Shown here piece by piece: positions 8,501 through 15,832 of a stretch of DNA of 64,000 nucleotides. The position numbers and the translations under genes were made by a program. The stretch lies in NCBI RefSeq assembly GCF_017573465.1, contig NZ_JAGEPF010000024.1, forward strand, positions 62,001-126,000. The letters are read 5' to 3'. The stretch is from Actinomadura violacea. GTDB taxonomy: Bacteria; Actinomycetota; Actinomycetes; Streptosporangiales; Streptosporangiaceae. The first letter of the stretch is position 1, and every line of letters begins with the position of its first letter. The notes below the pieces were generated by a model that had not been told where the DNA came from, did not search any database, and saw only the letters and a list, made by a program, of their open reading frames with translations.

Positions 8501-10097
8501 GGTCCGGCTCACCCCGCGCACCGCCGCGGGCGGCTCGGTCGTGGACGTGCCCGCGGTCCCGTTCGGGATCACCGACCTGCCCGCCGTCCAGTCCCGCGAG
8601 CCGCTCGTCCTCGACCTCGCGTCCGGCGGCCACCTGTACATCGCCGGTTCGCCGCAGTCCGGGCGGTCCACCGCGCTGCGCACCATCGCCGGGTCCCTCG
8701 CCGGCGCCTGCTCCCCCTACGACGCGCACCTGTACGCGATCGACTGCGGCGCCAACGCGCTGCTCCCGCTGGTCTCGCTGCCGCACTGCGGCGCCGTCGT
8801 CACCCGCGACCAGCTCGACCGCTGCGAGCGGCTGCTCACCGCGCTCGCCGCCGAGGTCGCCCGCCGCCAGCAGCTCCTCGCCGAGGCCGGGTTCGCCTCC
8901 CTCGCCGAGCAGCGCGCCGCCGTCGCCGCCACCGACCGGCTCCCCTGGATGGTCCTGCTCCTCGACCGCTGGGAGGGCTTCCTCGGCGCGTTCGAGCACT
9001 ACGACTACGGCCGCCTCGTCGACCAGGCCCTGCGCCTGCTGCGCGAGGGCGCCGCCGTCGGGCTGCGCGCCGTCTTCACCGGCGACCGCACCGGCCTCGG
9101 CGGGCAGGTCTCCACCGTCTTCGACCGCCGCCTCGTCCTGCGCATGGCCGACCCCAACGACTACGGCTACGCCGGCCTGCAGGACCGGCACGTCCCCGCC
9201 GCGATGCCGCCCGGCCGCGCCCTCGAACCCGCCGCGCCCGGCGCCGCGCCCCGCGAGTCGCAGATCGGGCTGCTCGGCGACGACCCGTCCGGCACCGCGC
9301 AGGTCGCCGCCCTCCAGGAGATCGCCCGCACGTCCGTCGCCCGCTACGGCCGCCTCCCGCGCCGCCAGCGCCCCCTGCACGTCGACGAGCTGCCCGTCCG
9401 CGTCACCTACCGGGAGGCGATGGCGCTGGACGAGGCGTTCCTCGCCCCGTCCGCGCTGTGGGCGCTCGTCGGCGTCGGCGGCGACACCCTGGCGCCCGTC
9501 GGCGCGGACCTGCTCAACGAGGGGCCCGGCTTCACCGTCGCGGGCCCGCCCCGCTCCGGGCGCTCCACGACGCTGCGCACGATCGTGCACTCGCTGCTCG
9601 ACCCGGCCGTCGGCGGCGGGCTCGTCCCCGTGGTGCTGGTCACGCCGCGCCGGTCCCCGCTGCGCCTGCTGTCCGGGCGGCCGGGCGTCCTCGGCGTCCT
9701 CACCTCCGACGCCGATCCCGACGACCTGGACCGCGCGATCGGCGACGAGCACCGCTACGCCGTCGTCGTGGACGACGCCGAGCTCCTCGACGAGACCGAC
9801 ATGGACGACGCGCTCGCCGGCGTGCTGCGCACCGCCCGGGACGGGGAGCACGCCGTCGTCATCGGCGGCACCACCGCCGACATCGGCCGCGGCTACCGCG
9901 GGTTCCTCGCCGACGCGCGCCGGTCCCGGTCCGGCGTCCTGCTGTCGGTCGAGTCGCCCGACGACGGCGACCTTTTCGGCCTGCGGCTGCCGCGCAACGC
10001 GCCGCTGGCCGGGCCCACCGGCCGCGGCCTGTTCGTCGCCGCGGGCGCGACCACGCAGATCCAGGTGGCGCTCCCGCCGCCGGTCGCCAGCGACTAG
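5580..10097 (+). CDS. eccC: FtsK/SpoIIIE-type type VII secretion ATPase (EssC/EccC-like) with N-terminal FHA-like region
   Basis: The 1505-residue protein resembles the single-chain EssC/EccC motor of type VII secretion. Residues about 1-90 and 110-215 look like FHA-type beta domains (VRVVGGPAAGPVHRLGLG, DVDVVLGDPSV). Two membrane segments follow at about 262-305 with a WWW cluster. Three FtsK ATPase domains come next: D1 with Walker A GTTGAGKS (about 699) and Walker B LVLVIDEFAAM; D2 with GSPQSGRST (about 1021); D3 with GPPRSGRST (about 1320). In D2 and D3 the P-loop Lys is Arg and the Walker B Glu is missing, so only D1 looks catalytic. The start ATG follows GGAGGG. It is convergent with a WXG100 gene; no eccB/D/E or mycosin is in the window. 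Confidence 0.88.
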   Translation: MRISFTALTGGGPRDVVIDMDSGITVAGVARSLTAALDAPPAPGGVPAPRFSKEALLTGAPQAPRPAPPAGTSAERGALWMDGRMLDPQALAAKELRDGAVVAVERGAAAATVLAEPTGLVEVRVVGGPAAGPVHRLGLGVSTLGSGDDVDVVLGDPSVPARSLRLTVGRDAVEVEASAMTMQGSARLDGEPLTARTPWPVGGMLTVGASVLTLAPSAAPDTHLEPLPEGGLAFNRPPRLAPPRHARTLEVPKRPERNPRERLRLFGAILFAVFGLAMAFGLHQWWWALFALAWPVMTVGEWAGDRMHGRKSYKKALKEYQRRADAFGGELDGLRREDEAERRDLHPDPAEVLLTATGPRRRLWERRREDPDALRLRLGVADLPAGIELTDPAGGDTGALPVPPARLVPVALPLGELGVVGLTGPRAASRALARWLVAQAAVLHSPRDLAIIVLSADRHAGDEWNWVRWLPHCAPREGEECVALVGTDPESTAHRVTELAIRVTERRRAAQAESAFFGQGKPADAVPYNILLVLDGARALRRIPGMPMLLSRGAEYGIHAICVDDEERLLPEECNAVAEWDSQYPSFVHLRGQGLDDLGPVLADQVSPAWTDRVARALAPVRDVSREDAQEAIPSNVRLLDLLDMAEPTAEHILQSWSRTGGRSTRVPIGLGSGDRPGRPGQPYEIDLRTDGPHGLIAGTTGAGKSELLQTLIASLAVANRPDEMTFVLIDYKGGAAFKDCARLPHTVGMVTDLDGHATERALESLAAELRRREEILLAAGAKDVDDHNDPTRSIPRLVLVIDEFAAMVAELPDFVAGLVDIGRRGRSLGVHLILATQRPAGVVTADIRANTNLRIALRVTDPDESTDVIDGPEAARIGKSTPGRCYVRSGAAAPHAVQSARIGGRRAGPAGHHPSVLPLPWQGLGHPLPASGEPAGDAPGTDLAVLVQAVGEAARRAGIARQPSPWLTPLPDLVRLTPRTAAGGSVVDVPAVPFGITDLPAVQSREPLVLDLASGGHLYIAGSPQSGRSTALRTIAGSLAGACSPYDAHLYAIDCGANALLPLVSLPHCGAVVTRDQLDRCERLLTALAAEVARRQQLLAEAGFASLAEQRAAVAATDRLPWMVLLLDRWEGFLGAFEHYDYGRLVDQALRLLREGAAVGLRAVFTGDRTGLGGQVSTVFDRRLVLRMADPNDYGYAGLQDRHVPAAMPPGRALEPAAPGAAPRESQIGLLGDDPSGTAQVAALQEIARTSVARYGRLPRRQRPLHVDELPVRVTYREAMALDEAFLAPSALWALVGVGGDTLAPVGADLLNEGPGFTVAGPPRSGRSTTLRTIVHSLLDPAVGGGLVPVVLVTPRRSPLRLLSGRPGVLGVLTSDADPDDLDRAIGDEHRYAVVVDDAELLDETDMDDALAGVLRTARDGEHAVVIGGTTADIGRGYRGFLADARRSRSGVLLSVESPDDGDLFGLRLPRNAPLAGPTGRGLFVAAGATTQIQVALPPPVASD

Positions 10098-10100
10098 CGA

Positions 10101-10140
10101 GGGCCCCGGCGTCCCGCTTCGCGGCGGGGCGCCGGGGCCC
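10101..10140 (+). terminator. intrinsic-type hairpin after eccC
   Basis: Perfect 11-bp arms GGGCCCCGGCG / CGCCGGGGCCC with further inner pairing (CCCGC / GCGGG) start 3 bp after the eccC stop. There is no U-tract, as is common for terminators in high-GC actinomycetes. Confidence 0.75.
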
Positions 10141-10155
10141 GGCGGAGGAAACGAT

Positions 10156-10192
10156 GCGGGTCCCGGCCTCGGGGGGATGGGCCGGGACCCGC
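10156..10192 (-). terminator. hairpin terminating the WXG100 transcript
   Basis: Perfect 13-bp arms GCGGGTCCCGGCC / GGCCGGGACCCGC with an 11-nt loop lie 18 bp beyond the WXG100 stop on the minus strand. Together with the preceding hairpin it insulates two convergent genes. Confidence 0.75.
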
Positions 10193-10209
10193 GGTCCGTG
10201 ACGAGGGCG

Positions 10210-10482
10210 TCAGCGCGTGGCGGCCTCGATGTTCTGCTGGGACTTGCGGATGTCCTGGCTGCCCTGCTCGAGCGCGAGGGCCATCTTGTCGAAGGCCGTC
10301 TTGGCCTCCGCCCAGGCGCTGCGGAACCGGTCGGCGCCGGGGCCCCACCAGGCGGCGCTGCTGCTGACCGTGCGGCCGTTGAGGTCCCTGATCAGCGCGT
10401 CCAGGTTCCTGGAGTGCTTGCTGAAGATCCGGGACAGCTCCTCCAGCTCGCCGAGGTTGGCGCCGCGCTTGTCACCGCTCAT
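10210..10482 (-). CDS. WXG100 family type VII secretion target
   Basis: The 90-residue helical hairpin protein carries the central W-x-G turn (AWWGPGADRF around residues 44-53), is about 100 residues long, and lacks a signal peptide: the standard ESAT-6/EsxA form secreted as a dimer by the T7SS. The C-terminal helix (FDKMALALEQGSQDIRKSQ) lacks a clear YxxxD export signal, which usually resides on the dimer partner; here no partner gene is adjacent. The ATG at 10482 follows GGAGGG with 8-nt spacing; the longer frame to 10536 is Arg-rich and unlike the family. It faces eccC tail to tail, making this a compact orphan T7SS pair. Confidence 0.88.
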   Translation of the reverse strand: MSGDKRGANLGELEELSRIFSKHSRNLDALIRDLNGRTVSSSAAWWGPGADRFRSAWAEAKTAFDKMALALEQGSQDIRKSQQNIEAATR

Positions 10483-10840
10483 CGCTTCGACCCTCCGTCG
10501 CCGGTCCGCCGCCCGCGGGGGCGGGCGGGACTTCACTGGAACGTTTTCCGGTTCTGCCGCAGTGCGAAAGAATGGCGACAGCCTACGCCTCCCCGATCAC
10601 GGGAATCCAGCGGCGGTTCGGGAATCGGGCGACGAAACACCCGCGATCCGGCCATCCGGGAGTGACCGGATGTGGCCAGGAACCCGCTGCCAGGTGGATG
10701 TTCGGCCGGCGCGGGACGCGGGCACGGCCCGGCCCCGCAAGGCCGTGACGCGCATAATTACTGTCCGTCAAAGGCATTTCAGAGCGACCGCCCCGCGGGC
10801 TTTCCCGAAGAACACCCCGCAATGCCGGAAAGGGACGCCG
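10483..10840. other. intergenic region upstream of the WXG100 gene
   Basis: These 358 bp hold the presumed WXG100 promoter. On the minus strand a TAGGCT -10-like box lies about 100 nt upstream of the gene, followed by a long leader. A 79-codon open frame at 10583-10822 has no ribosome site and no recognisable composition; I do not call it. No repeat or RNA structure stands out. Confidence 0.4.
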
Positions 10841-11395
10841 TCAGCGGGAGCGGGGCGCCGGGTCGTTCACCGGCCGCGCGCCCGGGTCGAGGACGCGCTC
10901 GCCGACCAGGACGATGTCCTCGCCGCGCGCCCGGAAGTCGAACCGGCGCCGGACCGACTGGGTGACCTTGCCGCCGCGCCCGGCACCGCCGTAGCGGACG
11001 ACGGTGTGCTCCACGGCGTCCAGCGTGATCCGGTTCCCGGCGCGCAGGGCCCGCCGGGGGTCCAGGCTGGTGCGGGCCCCGGTGTAGGCGGGGCCGCCCT
11101 CGACGGGGGCGCGGTTGGTGTTCTCCAGCTGGTGGACGGCCCGCGCCTGGCCGCGGGCGACGCGCGGCGAGATCCGCACGCCGAGGACCTCGGTGGGCAC
11201 GTCGGGGTGCAGCCGCCCGCGCCGCTGCACGAGCGCCTCGGAGCGCCCCTGGACGAGGGTGCCCGCGGCGGCGGTGAGCTGCCGGAGGGTGGCGTCGTCC
11301 ACGGCGGACGGGCCGCGCCGGGCGGCGGACGAGGGCGCCGCGAGGCAGCAGGCGAGGGCCGCCGCGAGGCCGATCCGGGTCCAGTGCCGAGCCAT
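10841..11395 (-). CDS. secreted protein of unknown function
   Basis: The 184-residue protein has a clear Sec signal peptide: MARHWTRIG, then a hydrophobic core AAALACCLAA, and a probable cut at PSSA-ARRG. The mature part is soluble, with a segment GNRITLDAVEHTVVRYGGAG rich in predicted beta strands and a mid part LHPDVPTEVLGVRISPRVA. No cysteines or catalytic motif are seen in the mature region. I do not recognise the family. The ATG at 11395 has GGAAGGGG 6 nt upstream; a longer frame to 11473 would put an Arg-rich stretch before the signal peptide and is rejected. It stands alone on the minus strand. Confidence 0.65.
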   Translation of the reverse strand: MARHWTRIGLAAALACCLAAPSSAARRGPSAVDDATLRQLTAAAGTLVQGRSEALVQRRGRLHPDVPTEVLGVRISPRVARGQARAVHQLENTNRAPVEGGPAYTGARTSLDPRRALRAGNRITLDAVEHTVVRYGGAGRGGKVTQSVRRRFDFRARGEDIVLVGERVLDPGARPVNDPAPRSR

Positions 11396-11543
11396 CCGGC
11401 CCCTTCCGATGCGTTCCCGCTCGCTGTCGAGGCTTGATCGGCGCCGGCGCCGGTCCGTGGCGCTGTCGATCACCGGCGATGCCGATCAGTGGCGAAGATA
11501 CACCGGCGGGGACCGGCCCGGCAGGCACCGGACGGCCAGGGAA

Positions 11544-11558
11544 TGAAAACCGTTGCCA
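11544..11558 (+). promoter_or_regulatory. weak Zur-box-like sequence upstream of bL31B
   Basis: TGAAAACCGTTGCCA agrees with the actinobacterial Zur-type consensus TGAAAATCATTTTCA at about 11 of 15 positions, 43 bp before the start of a cysteine-less L31 gene, a class commonly zinc-regulated. The right half is degenerate, so this is only a candidate. Confidence 0.3.
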
Positions 11559-11600
11559 TCCCGTTGGCAGGGGTGAGCAGCCGAGAACCAGGGAGGAACG

Positions 11601-11846
11601 ATGAAGACCACGATCCACCCGCAGTACCGCCCCGTCGTGTTCCGCGACCGCGGTGCCGAGTACGCCTTCCTCACCCGGTCGACGGCCGAGACCGACCGGA
11701 CGATCGAGTGGACGGACGGCCGCACCTATCCGGTGGTCGACGTGGACGTGTCGTCCGCGAGCCACCCGTTCTACACGGGCCGCCGGCAGGTCCTGGACTC
11801 CACCGGAGCGGTCGAGCGGTTCAACCGCCGGTACCGCCGGGGCTGA
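11601..11846 (+). CDS. rpmE2: 50S ribosomal protein L31 type B (bL31B, zinc-independent)
   Basis: The 81-residue protein beginning MKTTIHPQYRPVVFRD is the C-minus (type B) paralogue of L31. It has the conserved SxSHPFYTG block (SASHPFYTGRRQVLDSTG) and the VERFNRRYRRG tail, but no CxxC pair. In actinobacteria this paralogue replaces zinc-binding L31 on ribosomes under zinc shortage, releasing zinc, and is usually repressed by Zur. ATG follows GGGAGGAACG. It is monocistronic: a strong terminator hairpin follows 57 bp downstream and no partner ribosomal gene is adjacent. Confidence 0.95.
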   Translation: MKTTIHPQYRPVVFRDRGAEYAFLTRSTAETDRTIEWTDGRTYPVVDVDVSSASHPFYTGRRQVLDSTGAVERFNRRYRRG

Positions 11847-11902
11847 GACGCCCGCGGCGCGCCCGCGCCGCCACCGCGCCCCGCGCGGCCCGGGCGCGCC
11901 CG

Positions 11903-11937
11903 CGAAGGCCCGCACCTCCCGGAGGTGCGGGCCTTCG
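11903..11937 (+). terminator. terminator hairpin after rpmE2
   Basis: Seventeen-base perfect arms (CGAAGGCCCGCACCTCC and its complement) with a single central base form a very stable hairpin between rpmE2 and accA3. Confidence 0.8.
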
Positions 11938-11939
11938 CC

Positions 11940-11970
11940 GTGCCCGGGCACGACCGCCGTGCCCGGGCAC
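11940..11970. repeat. two direct copies of a 12-bp palindrome
   Basis: GTGCCCGGGCAC occurs at 11940-11951 and again at 11959-11970, 19 bp centre to centre (about two helical turns), immediately after the rpmE2 terminator and about 135 bp before accA3. The spacing and symmetry resemble paired operator sites, but they could be stacked hairpins of no regulatory meaning. Confidence 0.4.
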
Positions 11971-12104
11971 GACTCGGGCGCCGGGGTCCCACTGAGCGGC
12001 AACACCCCGTGAAACCAGGCATCCCGGTGCAATAAGGAGGGCCTTACGAAAACCTCGAACAGCGGTTATCTAGACTGCGTGCGAGGTTTAGGGAGGAGAC
12101 CCAC

Positions 12105-13868
12105 GTGCGCAAGGTCCTGATCGCCAACCGCGGTGAGATCGCGGTCCGTATTGCCCGTGCCTGTCGCGATGCGGGGTTGGCCAGTGTGGCGGTGTACGCC
12201 GAGCCGGATCTGGAGGCGCTGCACGTTCGGGTCGCCGACGAGGCGTACGCCCTCGGCGGGCAGACCGCGGCCGAGAGCTACCTGGACATCGACAAGCTGC
12301 TGAAGATCGCCGCCGAGGCCGGCGCGGACGCCGTCCACCCCGGCTACGGCTTCCTGTCGGAGAACGCCGACTTCGCCGCCGCCGTCGAGAACGCCGGCCT
12401 GACCTGGATCGGGCCGCCGCCCGCCGCGATCACTTCGCTCGGCGACAAGGTGCAGGCCCGGCACATCGCCCAGAAGGTCGGCGCGCCGCTGGTCGCCGGC
12501 ACCAAGGACCCGGTGTCAGGCGCCGACGAGGTCGTCGCGTTCGCCGAGGAGCACGGCCTGCCGATCGCGATCAAGGCGGCGTTCGGCGGCGGCGGCCGCG
12601 GCCTGAAGGTCGCCCGCAAGCTGGAGGAGGTCGCCGAGCTGTACGAGTCGGCGGTCCGCGAGGCGGTCGGCGCGTTCGGCCGCGGCGAGTGCTTCGTCGA
12701 GCGGTACCTGGACAAGCCCCGGCACGTGGAGACCCAGTGCCTGGCCGACAAGCACGGCAACGTCGTCGTGGTGTCCACCCGCGACTGCTCGCTGCAGCGC
12801 CGCCACCAGAAGCTCGTCGAGGAGGCCCCCGCGCCGTACCTGTCGGACGAGCAGCTGGAGCTGCTGTACAGCTCGTCCAAGGCCATCCTGAAGGAGGCCG
12901 GCTACGTCGGCGCCGGGACGTGCGAGTTCCTCGTCGGCCAGGACGGGACGATCTCCTTCCTGGAGGTCAACACCCGGCTGCAGGTCGAGCACCCGGTGAC
13001 CGAGGAGGTCGCGGGCGTCGACCTGGTCCGGGAGATGTTCCGGATCGCCGAGGGCGAGGAGATCGGCTACGGCGACCCCGAGCTGCGCGGCCACTCGTTC
13101 GAGTTCCGGCTGAACGCCGAGGACGCGGGCCGCGGCTTCCTGCCCGCGGTCGGCACCCTGACCGCCTTCGACCCGCCGCACGGCCCCGGCGTCCGGCTGG
13201 ACTCCGGCTACGTCGCCGGGCAGACCGTCCCGCAGGCCTTCGACTCGCTGATCGCCAAGCTGATCGTGACCGGCGCGTCCCGCAGGCAGGCCGCCGAGCG
13301 GGCCCGGCGCGCGCTGGACGAGTTCGTGATCGACGGCATGCCGACCGTGCTGCCGTTCCACCGGGTGGTCCTCGACGACCCGGCGTTCGTCCCCGCCGAC
13401 GAGGACACGCCGTTCAGCGTCCACACCCGGTGGATCGAAACCGAGTTCGACAACCAGATCCAGCCGTTCGACCCCACCGCCGCGGGCGAGGAGGCCGAGG
13501 CGGGCGAGCGCGAGCACGTCACCGTGGAGGTCGGCGGCAAGCGCATCGAGGTCGTGCTGCCCGCAGGGCTCGGCGCGTCCGCGGCTCCCGCCGGCAAGGC
13601 CGCGCCCGGCAAGCGGCGCGCCGGCAAGAAGGGCGGCGCCGCCCAGGCGTCCGGTGACTCCCTGGTCAGCCCCATGCAGGGCACGATCGTCAAGGCCCTC
13701 GTGGAGGACGGCGCGACGGTCGCGGCCGGCGACACCATCGTCGTCCTGGAGGCGATGAAGATGGAGCAGCCGCTCACCGCGCACAAGGCCGGCACGATCA
13801 CCGGCCTGACCGCCGAGGTCGGCCAGACCGTCTCGTCCGGCGCGGTCATCTGCGAGATCAAGGACTGA
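12105..13868 (+). CDS. accA3: acetyl-/propionyl-CoA carboxylase alpha chain (biotin carboxylase + BCCP)
   Basis: This 587-residue bifunctional subunit carboxylates biotin using ATP and bicarbonate and carries the biotin, supplying carboxybiotin to AccD-type carboxyltransferases for malonyl- and methylmalonyl-CoA. The biotin carboxylase N-domain starts KVLIANRGEIAVRIARAC. The ATP-grasp region follows, with the Gly-rich loop FGGGGRGLKVA and active-site block FLEVNTRLQVEHPVTE. A linker rich in Ala/Gly/Lys (about 480-515) precedes the biotinyl domain with EAMKMEQ, modified Lys near 553. Start is GTG at 12105 behind GGGAGGAG; a TAGACT box at 12071 is a plausible -10. The gene is monocistronic, ended by a hairpin. 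Naming accA3/accA2/pccA varies between genera. Confidence 0.95.
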   Translation: MRKVLIANRGEIAVRIARACRDAGLASVAVYAEPDLEALHVRVADEAYALGGQTAAESYLDIDKLLKIAAEAGADAVHPGYGFLSENADFAAAVENAGLTWIGPPPAAITSLGDKVQARHIAQKVGAPLVAGTKDPVSGADEVVAFAEEHGLPIAIKAAFGGGGRGLKVARKLEEVAELYESAVREAVGAFGRGECFVERYLDKPRHVETQCLADKHGNVVVVSTRDCSLQRRHQKLVEEAPAPYLSDEQLELLYSSSKAILKEAGYVGAGTCEFLVGQDGTISFLEVNTRLQVEHPVTEEVAGVDLVREMFRIAEGEEIGYGDPELRGHSFEFRLNAEDAGRGFLPAVGTLTAFDPPHGPGVRLDSGYVAGQTVPQAFDSLIAKLIVTGASRRQAAERARRALDEFVIDGMPTVLPFHRVVLDDPAFVPADEDTPFSVHTRWIETEFDNQIQPFDPTAAGEEAEAGEREHVTVEVGGKRIEVVLPAGLGASAAPAGKAAPGKRRAGKKGGAAQASGDSLVSPMQGTIVKALVEDGATVAAGDTIVVLEAMKMEQPLTAHKAGTITGLTAEVGQTVSSGAVICEIKD

Positions 13869-13886
13869 CGCCCCGCCCGCGACATG

Positions 13887-13920
13887 ACACCCCCGTCCGG
13901 CCCGGTCCGGACGGGGGTGT
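13887..13920 (+). terminator. terminator hairpin after accA3
   Basis: Fourteen-base arms ACACCCCCGTCCGG / CCGGACGGGGGTGT with a 6-nt loop begin 18 bp after the accA3 stop. Confidence 0.82.
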
Positions 13921-14002
13921 CGCGTTCGTCACTCCATGCGGTTTTTACGGAACGCGGGCGGCGCCCCGGTCGTCGCTCCTGGTGAGGGGGCACACTGAAA
14001 CC

Positions 14003-15471
14003 ATGAGTTCCGCGACCCGTACCGTCCGGCCGGTGCTCCGCGCCGCGCTCTCGGCGACGATCCTCGCCGTGGCGGCGCTCGCGGGCCTGGCCGCGCCCGC
14101 CCTGGCCACGCCCGCGCACGCCGCGACAGCGCAGGCCACCACCGCGCAGGCCACCACAGCGCAGGCCATGAACGCGCGGGCCACGAGCACGCAGGCCCTG
14201 ACCGCACAGGCGGCCCGGCTGCCCGCCGACAACGTCGGGCAGATCGCGCACGGCCTGCTCGGCTCGCGGCTGTACGTCACCACCGACTCCGGCGCGAACC
14301 TGTCGTCCGCCGACCAGCAGCAGATCAGGTCGGCGCTCGACGGCGACCAGGACGCCGACATCCGCGCCGTCGTGGTGCGCAACGACGTCAGCGGCCCGCA
14401 GGTCGGGCAGATGCTGAAGGCCGTCGCGAACCGCGTCGGCAAGGGCCAGACGTACGTGGCGATCACCGCGGACGGCACCCGGATGGGCGGGATCTCCAAG
14501 AAGCTCGACACCAGCGAGATCAACCAGCTCGTCACCCGCACCGACGGGTCGCCGCTCAAGCAGCGGCTGGTCCAGTTCGGGAACCTCGCCGAGAAGAAGG
14601 CCGACGACAAGGCGAAGTCCGGCGCGGTCGTCGGATACGTCGTGATCGGCGTGCTCATCGTGATCGCGGCGGCCGTCGTCAGCGTCGTCCTGGTCGCCCG
14701 CAGGCGCCGCCGCGAGCGCCACGCCCGGCAGATGGCCGACCTGAAGCGGGGCGTCCAGGAGGACGTCACGCTGCTCGGCGAGGACATCGCCCGCCTAGAC
14801 CTGAACGTCATGGACCCCGGCCTCGACCCCGACACGCGCGGCGACTACGAGCGCGCCATGAACTCCTACGACAAGGCCAAGGCCGCGACCGAGCGCGCCG
14901 CGAAGCCGCAGGACATGCAGGCCGTCACGACCGCGCTGGAGGACGGGCGGTACTACATGACCGCGACCCGCGCCCGGCTCGCCGGCGAGCCCGTCCCCGA
15001 GCGGCGCCCGCCGTGCTTCTTCAACCCGCAGCACGGGCCGTCCGTCCAGGACGTGACGTGGGCGCCCCCGGGCGGCGTGGCGCGGTCCGTGCCGGCCTGC
15101 GCGGCGGACGCCCGGGCCGTCCTCGCGGGCCACGACCCCGACGTCCGGATGGTCCCCTACGGGGACGCCCGGCGGCCTTACTGGGACGCGGGCCCCGCCT
15201 ACGCGCCTACGCCGGCGGCTACTACTACGGCTACGGCGGTTTCGACATGCTGAGCGGCCTGCTCCTCGGCACCGCGCTGGGCTCGATGATGGGCGGCGGC
15301 TTCGGCTGGGGCGGCGGCTACTACGGCGACGGCTTCGGCGGGGACGGGTTCGGCGGCGGGGACGGCGGCTTCGGCGGGGACGGCGGCGACGTCGGCGGCG
15401 GCTGGGACTTCGGCAGCGGCGACTTCGGCGGAGGCGGCGACTGGGGCGGCAACGACTTCGGCGGCTTCTGA
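14003..15471 (+). pseudogene. secreted, membrane-anchored Gly-rich protein split by an apparent 1-nt frameshift
   Basis: The first frame (14003 to about 15206) encodes a signal peptide ending ALATPAHA-A, an Ala/Thr/Gln repeat tract (units like TAQAT), a soluble domain with TPM-like features (SRLYVTTDSGANLSSADQQQ; ADIRAVVVRND), a membrane segment at about residues 208-235, then a cytosolic helical part. Near 15206-15208 the sense continues in the next frame: PYWDAGPAYAP in frame one joins YAGGYYYGYGGFDMLSGLLL in the other, and then a long Gly/Tyr/Asp/Phe tail to the stop at 15471. Adding one base in the CC run restores one uninterrupted protein of about 489 residues. Either a real null mutation or a base lost in sequencing. 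No function known. Confidence 0.6.
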
Positions 15472-15486
15472 GGTGGTAGCACCAGA

Positions 15487-15807
15487 ATGACCCGCATACC
15501 AGGCGACCCGGGGCCGCTGGCCCGGCTCCGGTACGCCCTGGGCTTCCGGCTCCCGCCCCGCAACCGCGACTGGGTGCGGCACGACCTCACCGACGCGGGC
15601 TGGCGGGGCCGGCTGCTACTGCGGCACTTCTACCTGATGGTCCCGATCTGCCTGCTGCTGGCGCTGCTGCCCGGCCCGACGTGGACGCGCGCCGCCGTCC
15701 CGCTGCTGGCTTTCGCGGCCAGCACCCTCACCGTCGTGATCAGCGCCGAGGACCTGCGCCGCTCACGCATGCACCGCCACGGCCTCCACCCGCCCGACCG
15801 CCGCTGA
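15487..15807 (+). CDS. small membrane protein, DUF5313-like
   Basis: The 106-residue protein has a short N-terminal domain (LARLRYALGFRLPPRNRDWVRHDLT) typical of actinobacterial DUF5313 proteins, then two membrane segments (about 50-63 and 68-85). Function unknown. The ATG lies 15 bp after the stop of the Gly-rich protein, so the two probably share a transcript. No catalytic motifs. The family name is from recall of the WVRHDLT signature; it could be simply a two-helix hypothetical protein. Confidence 0.6.
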   Translation: MTRIPGDPGPLARLRYALGFRLPPRNRDWVRHDLTDAGWRGRLLLRHFYLMVPICLLLALLPGPTWTRAAVPLLAFAASTLTVVISAEDLRRSRMHRHGLHPPDRR

Positions 15808-15832
15808 CCGGCGCTCCTGCCCGGTACACGCC

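Noticed and set aside
10583..10822. 79-codon minus-strand frame between the WXG100 gene and the secreted protein
   Set aside because: No ribosome site, no domain, mixed composition; region more likely regulatory.
15206..15212. Programmed -1 frameshift in the Gly-rich protein
   Set aside because: No X XXY YYZ slippery heptamer or downstream pseudoknot; a plain missing base explains it better.
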